NCBI GenBank assembly: GCA_030024085.1
Contig: JASEJE010000014.1
Location: 1 to 64,000, forward strand
Origin: Bacillota bacterium
Lineage (GTDB): Bacteria; Bacillota; SHA-98; UBA4971
DNA length: 64,000 bases
Direction of reading: 5' to 3'
Part shown: positions 9,565 through 16,933 of the stretch, one piece after another
How the letters are laid out: the number at the start of each line of letters is the position of its first letter
Position numbering within the stretch: the first letter of the stretch is position 1
Translations under genes and position numbers: made by a program
The notes under the pieces: generated by a model
Seen by the model: the letters and a program-made list of their open reading frames with translations, nothing else
Database searches by the model: none
What the model was told of the DNA's origin: nothing

Positions 9565-10532
9565 AAGGAATCCCAGCGTCCGCACCGGGAGCCCCACCTC
9601 GCGATGACCTCGTGCCCCATCCTTATATTCACCACCTCGCACAGGTTGGGGCAGCCCTTGCACTCGAAGCTCGAGGCGGAGTAATCCATGTCAAGGGCCT
9701 GGAAACCTCGGAAGCGTGAGGGCCCGCCGCGGCGCTCGATCTCCTCGGCGGCGAGGAGAGCCGCTCCGATGGCTCCCATGACGTTGTAGTGTTCTGGCAC
9801 GGCCACCGGCGTGCCAAGCGCCTTTTCGAACGCCGCCCTCATCCCGGCGTTCGCTGCAACCCCGCCCTGAAAGACGACGGGGGGCTGGATGTCCTTGCCC
9901 TTGCCAACGTTGTTGAGGTAGTTTCGGACAAGCGCCTCGCAAAGTCCCGCCACTATGTCCTCCATCCTGTGGCCCATCTGCTGCTTGTGGATCATGTCGG
10001 ACTCCGCGAACACGGCGCACCTGCCGGCGATCCGCACCGGCGTCGCGGACATGAGCGCAAGCTCTCCGAACTTCTCGATGGGCACGCCGAGCCTTGCGGC
10101 CTGCTGGTCGAGGAACGATCCGGTGCCCGCGGCGCACACCGTGTTCATGGCGAAGTCCAACACGGCGCCATCCCGGAGGATGATTATCTTGGAGTCCTGC
10201 CCTCCGATTTCGATCACCGTGCGCACGTCGGGAACGACGCGCGCCGAGGCGACAGCATGGGCGGTGATCTCGTTCTTCACGCAGTCCGCGCCCAGGATCA
10301 CCCCCGCGAGCCTCCTCCCGCTGCCGGTGGTCCCCACTCCCGCCATCTCCATCCCTATCGCCACCGGGGCAAGGGCCCTCATCCCTTCCTGGATGACCGC
10401 TATAGGCTCTCCCCTGGTCCGAAGATAGAGTTTTTCCACGACATCGCCTCGCTCGTCCAGGAGCACCAGGTTCGTGCTGACCGACCCCACGTCTACCCCG
10501 AGGTATGCTTTCTCTGACACAGGCGCGCTCAC
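9561..10532 (-). CDS. BadF/BadG/BcrA/HgdC-family ATPase, CoA-dehydratase activase
   Basis: This 323-aa ASKHA-fold protein resembles the activator (HgdC/CompA) that drives ATP-dependent electron transfer into 2-hydroxyacyl-CoA dehydratases. Signatures are YLGVDVGSVSTNLVLLDE, the GGQDSK motif and CAAGTGSFLDQQAARLG carrying the cluster cysteine region; RCAVFAESDM is also typical. The C-terminal extension adds CKGCPNLC and a final RCGRW, likely metal ligands. Its GTG start overlaps the upstream gene by 4 bp (GTGA). True dehydratase subunits are not visible, so the in vivo target is uncertain. Confidence 0.9.
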   Translation of the reverse strand: MSAPVSEKAYLGVDVGSVSTNLVLLDERGDVVEKLYLRTRGEPIAVIQEGMRALAPVAIGMEMAGVGTTGSGRRLAGVILGADCVKNEITAHAVASARVVPDVRTVIEIGGQDSKIIILRDGAVLDFAMNTVCAAGTGSFLDQQAARLGVPIEKFGELALMSATPVRIAGRCAVFAESDMIHKQQMGHRMEDIVAGLCEALVRNYLNNVGKGKDIQPPVVFQGGVAANAGMRAAFEKALGTPVAVPEHYNVMGAIGAALLAAEEIERRGGPSRFRGFQALDMDYSASSFECKGCPNLCEVVNIRMGHEVIARWGSRCGRWDSF

Positions 10533-11647
10533 CCCCTTGCCCTCGGCGGCCCTGTCATCGACTGCCTGCGCCGCGACCTTTCGACAAGATCCACAAACGC
10601 CTCCAGGCGCGTGAGCACCCCGGCGTCCGAGGAATGCTCATCGAATACGAGCGTCATTACGGGTATGCCGAGGTCGCGCGAGACCGCTGGAAGCACGTCC
10701 TGTGCCACGATCTCCGGCATGCACGTGAACGGGGCGAGCTGGATGACCCCGTCGAACCTCTGCCTTGCGTATTCCACCGTCGACCCTACTGTCTCGACGC
10801 CGTGCCCTCCGACGAAGTGACGCAGATAGGGCTTTGCCAGGTCATAAGGTTTTCTGCCCTTGCGCAGCCGGAGCACATCCTTGAAGAGGTGCTCTCTGAC
10901 CCAGTCGCCTATGTATATCGACCTTTCCACGAGCACCCCCATTTCCCCGAGGCGGCGCTCCACATCGCAATTGACGAAGGGCTCCAGCACCACGTACACC
11001 TCCCCTACGATTCCTATCCTCGGTGGGTCGGAGGAGTCCGCTCCCGGTGCACGTGCGTCGAGGAGCATCTCCTGGCCTTCTCCGAGCGCCCGTTTCACCC
11101 GCGCCATGCTGGCTGCCTCATCCACAAGCCGCAGCGCAGACGCGAGCGCAGCTGTGGCCGCGCCCCGCCGGCCCTCGACCGGACGCACGCGCTGCACCGA
11201 CCTCTCGAGTTCGTCGACGGCCATCATCTTCGCCCATGCGAGCCTCGCCGCGCTTACGTACCTCCCCACCGGGTTCCGGCCCACCAGGCGCCCCACCTGC
11301 TGCAGGACGTGGCGCAGCCTTCCCTGGGGAGGCTCGATGATGATCATCTCGAACTCATAGCCGAGCCCTTTCAGGATCTCCCTCTGCACCTCTCCATAAA
11401 GGCCGAAACGGCACGGCCCCACGCCCCCAGCCATTGCGATGGTATCGGCCCCGATCTCCATGGCCTCTATGTAGTTGCCGATGTTCACCTTGAGGGGCAG
11501 GCACGCGAACTCGGGCGAATGGCGCGAGCCTATCGAGAGGGTACGCTTGCTTGGCATCGGCGGAACCACCACCTCCGCCCCGAGGCCTTCGAGAAGCGCT
11601 TTCACGGTTATGTAGAGGTTGCCCATGTGCGCGAACGTGACTTTCAT
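10529..11647 (-). CDS. Acyl-CoA dehydratase activase-related protein (DUF2229/HgdB-like)
   Basis: This 372-aa protein belongs to the 2-hydroxyglutaryl-CoA dehydratase D-component-like group that co-occurs with a BadF-type ATPase. Cysteines in SPEFACLPLKVN, GGVGPCRFG and PFTCMPEIVAQ could ligate an iron-sulfur cluster, as in HgdB, and FDEHSSDAGVLTRLEAFVD is the conserved end. It overlaps both neighbours by 4 bp. The family's reaction is undefined; an ATP-driven low-potential reductase is inferred from homology. Confidence 0.85.
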   Translation of the reverse strand: MKVTFAHMGNLYITVKALLEGLGAEVVVPPMPSKRTLSIGSRHSPEFACLPLKVNIGNYIEAMEIGADTIAMAGGVGPCRFGLYGEVQREILKGLGYEFEMIIIEPPQGRLRHVLQQVGRLVGRNPVGRYVSAARLAWAKMMAVDELERSVQRVRPVEGRRGAATAALASALRLVDEAASMARVKRALGEGQEMLLDARAPGADSSDPPRIGIVGEVYVVLEPFVNCDVERRLGEMGVLVERSIYIGDWVREHLFKDVLRLRKGRKPYDLAKPYLRHFVGGHGVETVGSTVEYARQRFDGVIQLAPFTCMPEIVAQDVLPAVSRDLGIPVMTLVFDEHSSDAGVLTRLEAFVDLVERSRRRQSMTGPPRARG

Positions 11648-12768
11648 GGTTTTCTCCTGCGGGTCATGACGTCAACGAACGCCTCAAGCCTGGTGAGGAC
11701 CCCCGCCTCGCCCGTGTGCTCGTCAACGGTGATGGTCGCGAAAGGCACGTCCCTGGAGCGGGCGGCCTCACGCTCCAGGACCTCGCCGATGAGCGACTCG
11801 GGCCCGCATGCGAATGCCCTCATGTGCAAGCAGCCGTGGACGGTCCCTGACCTCAGGAAGTGGAACCCTGCTCCAAGAAGCCGGCGGCCGATGGTCCAGA
11901 ACACCCTCTTCGGAAACCTTGCCGCCTCCCGCTCGGTTATGGCAGCAGGAAGCATGTCCGACGTCACGACGCTCACCCCCATCTCCCGGAGCCGGCGAAC
12001 CACGTTCATGCTGACGAACGGGTCATAGATTACGTAAGGGTGCCCCACCAGCCCGACCACTACACGTCCCGCGCCGCGTCCCGGACCGCCGCGTAACGCC
12101 CCCGCCGCACCGGACGCCGGTGGTGACGACAACGAGGACGACGATAAGGACGACCATGAGGACGACGATGAGAACGACGATGAGAACGAGGACGACGACA
12201 GTGCCGCCGCAACGGCCGTGCGGACAGGCTCGTCACAAGGAGATGCAAGGCCCATGACGGCCATCGCCTCGTCCGGGGTCATGCCGCTCTCGAGGCGTCG
12301 TGTGTACCGCGCAAGAGCCGCCCTTGCCCTGTTGTGAGCGGCAAGGATCTTGAGCACACTGCCTGTGAACATCCTGCCGGTCGAGTAGACCGCCCCGACA
12401 TACTCCCTGGTGGTCCGGCTCAGGTTGATGCACGAGTCGACGATCGTTGGGATATCCCGGCAATTGCAGCGGATCATGTCTGGCAGGCCCATGAACTTCG
12501 GGCAGATGAAGGCGCGCCTCTCCACCGACACGAGCCTGGGGACGAATATGTAGTCACATTTCCCGACAAGTGCAAGCACGTGTCCGTGGAAAACCTTCAC
12601 GGGAAGGCACGCCTCGTCCACCGTGACCTTCGCGCCGGCATCCAGAATCGCCCTCGTGGTCTTGCCGGAGGTCACGACGTCCTGCCCCAGCGCCTCGAAG
12701 AACGCCTTCCACATGGGGTAGTAGTGGTAGTAAAGAAGCGCGCGGGGGATCCCGACGACCTCTCCCAC
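11644..12768 (-). CDS. Acyl-CoA dehydratase activase-related protein with poly-Ser linker
   Basis: This 374-aa paralogue of the next gene starts at a GTG. It has VGIPRALLYYHYYPMWKAFF, DEACLPVKVFHGH with a conserved Cys, CPKFMGLPDMIRC, and the same DEHTGEAGVLTRLEAFVDV ending. The two halves are separated by a serine-dominated stretch (about residues 188-214, broken by Phe, Trp and Leu) encoded by a GAC/GAT/GAG-rich tract at 12126-12207. It is first in a three-gene unit with 4-bp overlaps, suggesting fixed stoichiometry. A palindromic operator lies 30 bp upstream. Confidence 0.84.
   Translation of the reverse strand: MGEVVGIPRALLYYHYYPMWKAFFEALGQDVVTSGKTTRAILDAGAKVTVDEACLPVKVFHGHVLALVGKCDYIFVPRLVSVERRAFICPKFMGLPDMIRCNCRDIPTIVDSCINLSRTTREYVGAVYSTGRMFTGSVLKILAAHNRARAALARYTRRLESGMTPDEAMAVMGLASPCDEPVRTAVAAALSSSSFSSSFSSSSSWSSLSSSSLSSPPASGAAGALRGGPGRGAGRVVVGLVGHPYVIYDPFVSMNVVRRLREMGVSVVTSDMLPAAITEREAARFPKRVFWTIGRRLLGAGFHFLRSGTVHGCLHMRAFACGPESLIGEVLEREAARSRDVPFATITVDEHTGEAGVLTRLEAFVDVMTRRRKP
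12126..12207. repeat. Trinucleotide-rich tract encoding a poly-Ser linker
   Basis: A run of GACGAC, GATGAG and GAGAAC-type triplets encodes, on the minus strand, a serine run inside an otherwise conserved enzyme. The opposite strand would read as an acidic Asp/Glu run. It looks like a simple-sequence expansion kept in frame. Confidence 0.8.
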
Positions 12769-12797
12769 GACGATAACCCACCTGCCTTTGTCAAGGT

Positions 12798-12813
12798 TGT
12801 GTCATTTGACACA
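12798..12813. promoter_or_regulatory. Perfect palindromic operator TGTGTCA-TT-TGACACA
   Basis: TGTGTCATTTGACACA is a perfect 7-bp inverted repeat around a 2-bp centre. It lies 30 bp upstream of the start of the three-gene dehydratase-like operon. The symmetry and position fit a dimeric repressor such as a GntR, TetR or MarR protein. The cognate regulator is not identifiable in the window. Confidence 0.6.
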
Positions 12814-12862
12814 TCCCCGGGTTTTCCTCTCAGGGCAGATCGGGCCGCTTGGCAAGGCCCGC

Positions 12863-13426
12863 CTACATCCCCTGTTGCTCGAGGATCTCGCGGATCGCCC
12901 TGGTCGTGATGAGCGCGCCCTTTTCAGCGGTGTCCTGGTCATCCATTTTGCCGAGGTCGCCTATCCCCACGATCTTCGGGATCTTCAGGCCCGAGAGGAC
13001 TCCGACGGTGTCGCCTTCCAGTCGCTTGTGCCCGGGAGGCTCAGGAGCGCCGGACTTCGCCACCGGCTTCCCGGTCACCTCTCCTTCTTTCGTTACAGAC
13101 TCGTCCACGGCCACCGACATATCAGCCTTGGTGTCGGACGCCACGGCAACTGCACCCACGATCTCGATGCCGGGGTCGCGGGCAAGGTCCTCGAGGGCCT
13201 TCTCACCAGGGCCCTTGCCTTTCTTTCCATGATCGTCGAACATGACTATCACGGGCTCCACCGGAGCCTGTTTCACCATCCCCGCAAGCCTGTCACCGTC
13301 AGTGTGCGTCGGGGTCCCGGCGGATCGCTCGATACAGTGCAGACCGAGGTTGTGGGCGGCCTGCCTCACCGCCGCCTTCGCCCTGCCGTCCCCGTCTGTC
13401 ACCACGATGACCTTCTTTTTCGCCAA
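12863..13426 (-). CDS. spoVAEa: Stage V sporulation protein AE, soluble (SpoVAEa)
   Basis: This 187-aa soluble protein begins KKKVIVVTDGDGRAKAAV and has VIVMFDDHGKKGKGPGEKAL and the C-terminal GDLGKMDDQDTAEKGALITTRA typical of SpoVAEa. In the spoVA operon it accompanies the membrane channel for dipicolinic acid but is dispensable for DPA uptake in Bacillus. It is the last gene of dodecin-spoVAC-spoVAD-spoVAEb-spoVAEa, 15 bp after spoVAEb. The two overlapping ribosome sites suggest expression with the rest of the operon. Confidence 0.9.
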   Translation of the reverse strand: MAKKKVIVVTDGDGRAKAAVRQAAHNLGLHCIERSAGTPTHTDGDRLAGMVKQAPVEPVIVMFDDHGKKGKGPGEKALEDLARDPGIEIVGAVAVASDTKADMSVAVDESVTKEGEVTGKPVAKSGAPEPPGHKRLEGDTVGVLSGLKIPKIVGIGDLGKMDDQDTAEKGALITTRAIREILEQQGM

Positions 13427-13441
13427 GCCTGCATCACATCC

Positions 13442-13792
13442 TCACGCTTTTGGATTGGCTATGAGCGCCACGAGCGCCCCGAAGAACACGGCCACTGCGA
13501 TGCCCATTCCCGTGTACTCGAACACGCCTGTGAAGAGCCCGAGAATTCCCATCCTTTTCGCCTCTGCCAGCGCACCCCTGGCGATGGACGCCCCGAAACC
13601 CGACACCGGCGTCAGAGCGCCGGCTCCGGCGAATTCCAGCAGCGGCTTGTAAAGGTCGAAACCCGCTGCAATCGCCCCGGCGACCGTCAGGAGCACGAGC
13701 ATGTGGCCAGGGGTGAGGTTGGTGAAGTCCAGGATGAGCTGGCCTATGGCGCATATGGCGCCTCCCACGAGAAACGCGAATAAGTAGGTCAC
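13442..13792 (-). CDS. spoVAEb: Stage V sporulation protein AE, membrane (SpoVAEb)
   Basis: This 116-aa integral membrane protein, the same length as Bacillus SpoVAEb, is made of hydrophobic helices (TYLFAFLVGGAICAIGQLIL, LLTVAGAIAAGF, IAVAVFFGALVALI) with the family motif PVSGFGASIARGA. It is homologous to SpoVAC and forms part of the forespore inner-membrane dipicolinate channel. I chose GTG at 13792, 7 nt after GGAGG, over an upstream ATG at 13819 that would overlap that site. Confidence 0.93.
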   Translation of the reverse strand: MTYLFAFLVGGAICAIGQLILDFTNLTPGHMLVLLTVAGAIAAGFDLYKPLLEFAGAGALTPVSGFGASIARGALAEAKRMGILGLFTGVFEYTGMGIAVAVFFGALVALIANPKA

Positions 13793-13850
13793 AACCTCGC
13801 CTCCGTTTTCACGTTCCACGTTTCGCTGTTCGCGTCATACCTCTCGCGTC

Positions 13851-14861
13851 TCAAGCTTCGATCGCCACGGCGTGCGCGATACAGGGAATGGACTCGCCCT
13901 GCTGGAAGCTCAAGGGGCTCATGAGCGCCCCCGTGGCGATGAGGAGCACATTCCTGTATGTGCCCTTCTCCATCTCCTTCAGCACGTGCCCGAACGTCAC
14001 CACCGCGGAACACGCGCACCCGCTGCCCCCGGCTCCCACGCGCTGGGACTTTGTATCGAACACCATGAGCCCGCAGTCTCTGTAGTTGTCGCCGAGTTCG
14101 ACGCCGTTATCCCTCACGAGTTCCCTGAGCATCTCACTGCCGAACGAGGCGAGATCCCCTGTGAGGATGAGGTCGTAGTCGCTGGGGCCCCGGCCCGTGT
14201 CGTCGAAATGGGCGAGCAGCGTATCGGCCGCGGCGGGGGCCATGGCGCCGCCCATGTCGTTGATGTCCTTCGAACCGAGGTCCGTCACCTTGCCCGTAGT
14301 AGCCCATGTCACCTTCGGCCCGACACCGGACGATGCCAGAAGCGCGGCTCCTGCGCCCGTGACCGTATACTGCGATGTGGTTTTGCGCTGGATGTTGAGC
14401 TCTATAGGGTAACGATACTGGCGCTCTGCCGTCTGGTAGTGGCTGGAGCACGCCACCAGCACGTAATCGGCGAACCCGCCGTCGATGACCATGCCCGCAA
14501 GGGCAAGACTCATGGCGCACGTGGAACAGGCCCCATAGACCCCGAAGTACGGGATGGCAAGCTGTCTTGCGGAGAAGCCCGCCGAGATTACCTGGTTGAG
14601 CAGGTCCCCCGCAATGTAGTAGTCCACCATGCTCTTCTCTATCTTGGCGCGCTCGATGGCGATCCTCGAGGCCTGCTCCAGTATCTTCGTCTCGCTTCGC
14701 TCTGGAGTCCTCTCGCCGTAAGCATGGTCCGGCAGGACGACGTCGAAATCAGCGGCCAGCGGCCCTTTGCCTTCCACCGGACCCGCAATGGTCCCGGTGC
14801 CCACGATTATGGGAGGGCTCGCGAACCTGACGGTGCTCTTGCCCACCTTTTTGGCTGCCAC
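13851..14861 (-). CDS. spoVAD: Stage V sporulation protein AD, dipicolinate-binding
   Basis: This 336-aa thiolase-fold protein (Bacillus SpoVAD is 338 aa) binds Ca-dipicolinate at the forespore membrane. Conserved blocks are SPPIIVGTGTIAGPVEGKGP, YGACSTCAMSLALAG, SSHYQTAERQYRYP and GGSGCACSAVVTFGH. Thiolase catalytic residues are not expected to be functional in this family. It starts with GTG at 14861, lies 16 bp after spoVAC and is transcribed in the spoVA operon. Confidence 0.96.
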   Translation of the reverse strand: MAAKKVGKSTVRFASPPIIVGTGTIAGPVEGKGPLAADFDVVLPDHAYGERTPERSETKILEQASRIAIERAKIEKSMVDYYIAGDLLNQVISAGFSARQLAIPYFGVYGACSTCAMSLALAGMVIDGGFADYVLVACSSHYQTAERQYRYPIELNIQRKTTSQYTVTGAGAALLASSGVGPKVTWATTGKVTDLGSKDINDMGGAMAPAAADTLLAHFDDTGRGPSDYDLILTGDLASFGSEMLRELVRDNGVELGDNYRDCGLMVFDTKSQRVGAGGSGCACSAVVTFGHVLKEMEKGTYRNVLLIATGALMSPLSFQQGESIPCIAHAVAIEA

Positions 14862-14877
14862 GGTCCACCGCCCCCTG

Positions 14878-15384
14878 TCATGGCGAGGTCATGAACTTGA
14901 TGAACGCGACCACGACCCCGGCGAGGGTGCCATACACGATGACCGGGCCCGCGATGAGGAACATCTTTGCACCCATGCCAAGCACCCATCCTTCGCGCTT
15001 GTAGTCCATGGCCGCGGCAACGATGGTGTTGGCAAACCCGGTGATGGGCACCGCCGCCCCGGCGCCGGCGAGCTCGCCGAGCTCATCGTAGATCCCGAGC
15101 CCTGTGGCGATCACCCCCACCAGGATCATGACCGCAAGGGTGGGCGCCGAGGCCGCGTCGAGATCCAGACCGCGCGACATGAAGAACCTGAGCACCAGTT
15201 GCCCCAGGACGGCTATGGCACCGCCGACCACGAAGGCGACCAGCACATTGCGCAGGTAGCGAGGCCTTGGTTTCTTCTTCTGGACAAGCTCCTTGTACGC
15301 AAGCTGCCGCCTCTTCTCCTCCTGAGCAGCCTGGGTCATGTGGGGCAGGCTAGACACCTGCTTCTTGGCCTTCTGAGATGCCAC
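14878..15384 (-). CDS. spoVAC: Stage V sporulation protein AC
   Basis: This membrane protein of about 168 aa has a charged N-terminal extension (about 45 residues) and then helices VLVAFVVGGAIAVLGQLVL, LAVMILVGVIATGLGIYDEL and AGPVIVYGTLAGVVVAFI, with the family motif PITGFANTIVAAAMDY. SpoVAC is a mechanosensitive component of the dipicolinate channel. GGAGG touches an ATG at 15393, so GTG at 15384, 10 nt away, may be the real start; both are possible. It follows the dodecin gene by 27 bp. Confidence 0.93.
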   Translation of the reverse strand: MASQKAKKQVSSLPHMTQAAQEEKRRQLAYKELVQKKKPRPRYLRNVLVAFVVGGAIAVLGQLVLRFFMSRGLDLDAASAPTLAVMILVGVIATGLGIYDELGELAGAGAAVPITGFANTIVAAAMDYKREGWVLGMGAKMFLIAGPVIVYGTLAGVVVAFIKFMTSP

Positions 15385-15420
15385 CTCTTGCATCCCTCCA
15401 CCATCCGGGCGGGTCGCTTT

Positions 15421-15630
15421 TCACTGTGTCCCGTCCACCGCGAACGCAATGTGAACATCGGCTTTATACTTGGTGATCTTGCCGTTGTCCACGGACGCCG
15501 TCATGTTCGTCACCTCAACCCCGGTGATGTTCCTGACGGTCTGCGACGCGGCGCGGACGGCCTGGTTCACTGCGTCCTCCCAGCTCGTGGAGGATTCCCC
15601 CATGAGCTCGACTATCTTGACTACTGGCAT
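15421..15630 (-). CDS. Dodecin family flavin-binding protein
   Basis: This 69-aa protein starts PVVKIVELMGESSTSWEDAV and continues with the dodecin pattern of one helix followed by two strands (VEVTNMTASVDNGKI, YKADVHIAFAVDG). Dodecins assemble into hollow dodecamers that store flavin or CoA. It is the first gene downstream of a sigma-G-like promoter, 27 bp before spoVAC, so it may be made in the forespore. ATG at 15630 was chosen because the conserved domain starts there. Confidence 0.9.
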   Translation of the reverse strand: MPVVKIVELMGESSTSWEDAVNQAVRAASQTVRNITGVEVTNMTASVDNGKITKYKADVHIAFAVDGTQ

Positions 15631-15655
15631 ACCTTGACGCCCCCTTTCTCCCAAC

Positions 15656-15686
15656 TAATTATGCTCACAGCCCAGGGCTTTAATTC
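15656..15686 (-). promoter_or_regulatory. Candidate sigma-G/sigma-F promoter of dodecin-spoVA operon
   Basis: On the minus strand GAATT is followed by exactly 18 bp and then CATAATTA. The sigma-G consensus is GHATR-N18-CATWHTA, so this matches 4 of 5 and 6 of 7 positions. The start point would fall about 20 nt before the dodecin ATG. The spoVA operon is a classic forespore regulon member in Bacillus. Confidence 0.6.
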
Positions 15687-15715
15687 CCTGGCCGTAGCCG
15701 GGAGCAGGGCGCGAT

Positions 15716-15755
15716 GAAAACTCAACGCCCCGCACACGCGGTGCAGGGCGTTGTG
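15716..15755 (-). terminator. Possible terminator of the spoIIA operon
   Basis: On the minus strand a long imperfect hairpin pairs CAACGCCC with GGGCGTTG (15723-15754) and is followed by GAGTTTTCAT. It would end transcripts coming from sigF through the palindromic element. The T-run is short, so this is only a moderate candidate. Confidence 0.4.
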
Positions 15756-15804
15756 CCGTTCGCATTCCTCGGCGCCCGTCACTGGGAGGGCCAGGTGCGG
15801 ATTC

Positions 15805-16015
15805 CTAAGTAGATCGCCATAAATTCGCGCTACTTTTCAGCGCGCAAGTCCTGCCCAGGGTTGCCGGTGTTGCACTCCGGGGACGGCGCGTGCGGTGAGA
15901 TGCGTTCGAATTTGGCGCTCAAGGCTAGCCAAATTCCAGGCGCCCCGCCCTAGCAAGCACCGGCAACCCCGACACCCTCAGGAGAAGTGGCGCGAACTTA
16001 TGGCGCCACACTTAG
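15805..16015 (+). repeat. Palindromic element, full copy 3 (reference, 211 bp)
   Basis: This full copy has ends CTAAG (15805) and CTTAG (16015). The outer about 35 bp form imperfect terminal inverted repeats: CTAAGTAGATCGCC at the left and the complement of GGCGCCACACTTAG at the right. Inside, GGGTTGCCGGTG pairs with CACCGGCAACCCC, and the centre GAATTTGGC pairs with GCCAAATTC, so the whole element can fold into one long hairpin. It has no coding capacity. The rest of the 541-bp gap between sigF and dodecin holds a possible terminator and the operon promoter. Confidence 0.9.
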
Positions 16016-16171
16016 ACCACTGCGCAGGCACTGGCAACGCGGCGGTGCGAGGCGGTCACCGCCGTGGAGGAGTCAATGGACCACTATACGAGCACAGGCA
16101 ACCTTGGGCTTGCTGAGGAAGCCGCGCAAACTCCTGAATCTGCAAGCCTGCAAGCCTGGACTCGCACCAGC

Positions 16172-16933
16172 TCACACCAGCTCCTCCCTGAGCCGGCGAA
16201 GCGCGCGGTGCTCGATCTTGGAGACCTGCGGCTGCGATATGCCCAGGATCCGGGCGACCTCCGTTTGCTTCATCTCGTCGAAGAACCGCAATCTGAGGAC
16301 CGCCCGCTCCGAAGGGGTCAGCCGCGTCATGGCCTGCTGGAGGGCGATAGACTCCACCTTGTCATCGGTGAAAGACCTCTCCTCCGCAAGCTGGTCCTCG
16401 AGCGGGCCAGGGCTGTCGCCCGAGATGGGCTCCGATAGCGAGGCAACCGGCTGAAGGGCTTCCTGGGTCTCCACGACCTCCTCGCGGGATAGGCCGGTCT
16501 CCGACGCGACCTCCTCCACCGTCGGCTCACGCCCGAGAGCGCTGCGAAGGCGCGCCCTCGTCGCCTCGACTCTGGACGCCCTCTCCCGCAGCGTTCTTCC
16601 CACTTTCACCGTTCCAGTGTCGCGGAGATGCCGCCGGATCTCCCCCATGATGACGGGGACGGCGTACGTCGAGAACCGAGTGCCAAGGGACGCGTCAAAC
16701 CTGTCAGCGGCGTGCAGAAGGCCCAGGCACCCCACCTGGAACAGGTCTTCGGGGTCAGTCGTCCGTTCCAGGAAGCGGCTGACGATGCTCATTACGAGCC
16801 GCAGGTTCCGCGAGACGAGCTCCTCGCGGGCCCTTGCGTCTCCAGCGCGGATGCGCCCAGCAAGCTCCCGCACCTCCTCGTCGGAGAGCAGGGGCGTGTC
16901 GGGGAACCGCATGTGTTCAAGCCCCGCGTTCAT
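16172..16933 (-). CDS. sigF: Forespore RNA polymerase sigma factor SigF
   Basis: This 253-aa sigma-70 family factor has region 2 (ELVSRNLRLVMSIVSRFL, DLFQVGCLGLLHAADRFD, TRFSTYAVPVIMGEIRRHLR), region 3, and a region 4 helix-turn-helix (TEVARILGISQPQVSKIEHR). Its place after spoIIAA and spoIIAB identifies it as SigF rather than SigG. It is held inactive by SpoIIAB until forespore formation. ATG at 16933, with GGGAG 8 nt upstream, overlaps the end of spoIIAB by 17 bp. Confidence 0.96.
   Translation of the reverse strand: MNAGLEHMRFPDTPLLSDEEVRELAGRIRAGDARAREELVSRNLRLVMSIVSRFLERTTDPEDLFQVGCLGLLHAADRFDASLGTRFSTYAVPVIMGEIRRHLRDTGTVKVGRTLRERASRVEATRARLRSALGREPTVEEVASETGLSREEVVETQEALQPVASLSEPISGDSPGPLEDQLAEERSFTDDKVESIALQQAMTRLTPSERAVLRLRFFDEMKQTEVARILGISQPQVSKIEHRALRRLREELV

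Noticed and set aside
12789-12794. TTGACA as a -35 box for the dehydratase-like operon
   Set aside because: A -10 box at normal distance would overlap the start codon, so it cannot serve the annotated start.
15805-16015. tRNA or tRNA-derived element, because of the T-loop-like GTTCGAATTT in the palindromic element
   Set aside because: No acceptor stem, anticodon arm or CCA context fits; the word lies in the central hairpin of the element.
15805-16015. Integron attC site, because of a long palindrome at gene ends
   Set aside because: No GTTRRRY core sites, no integrase gene, genes are ancient operon members, and the element is longer than usual attC sites.
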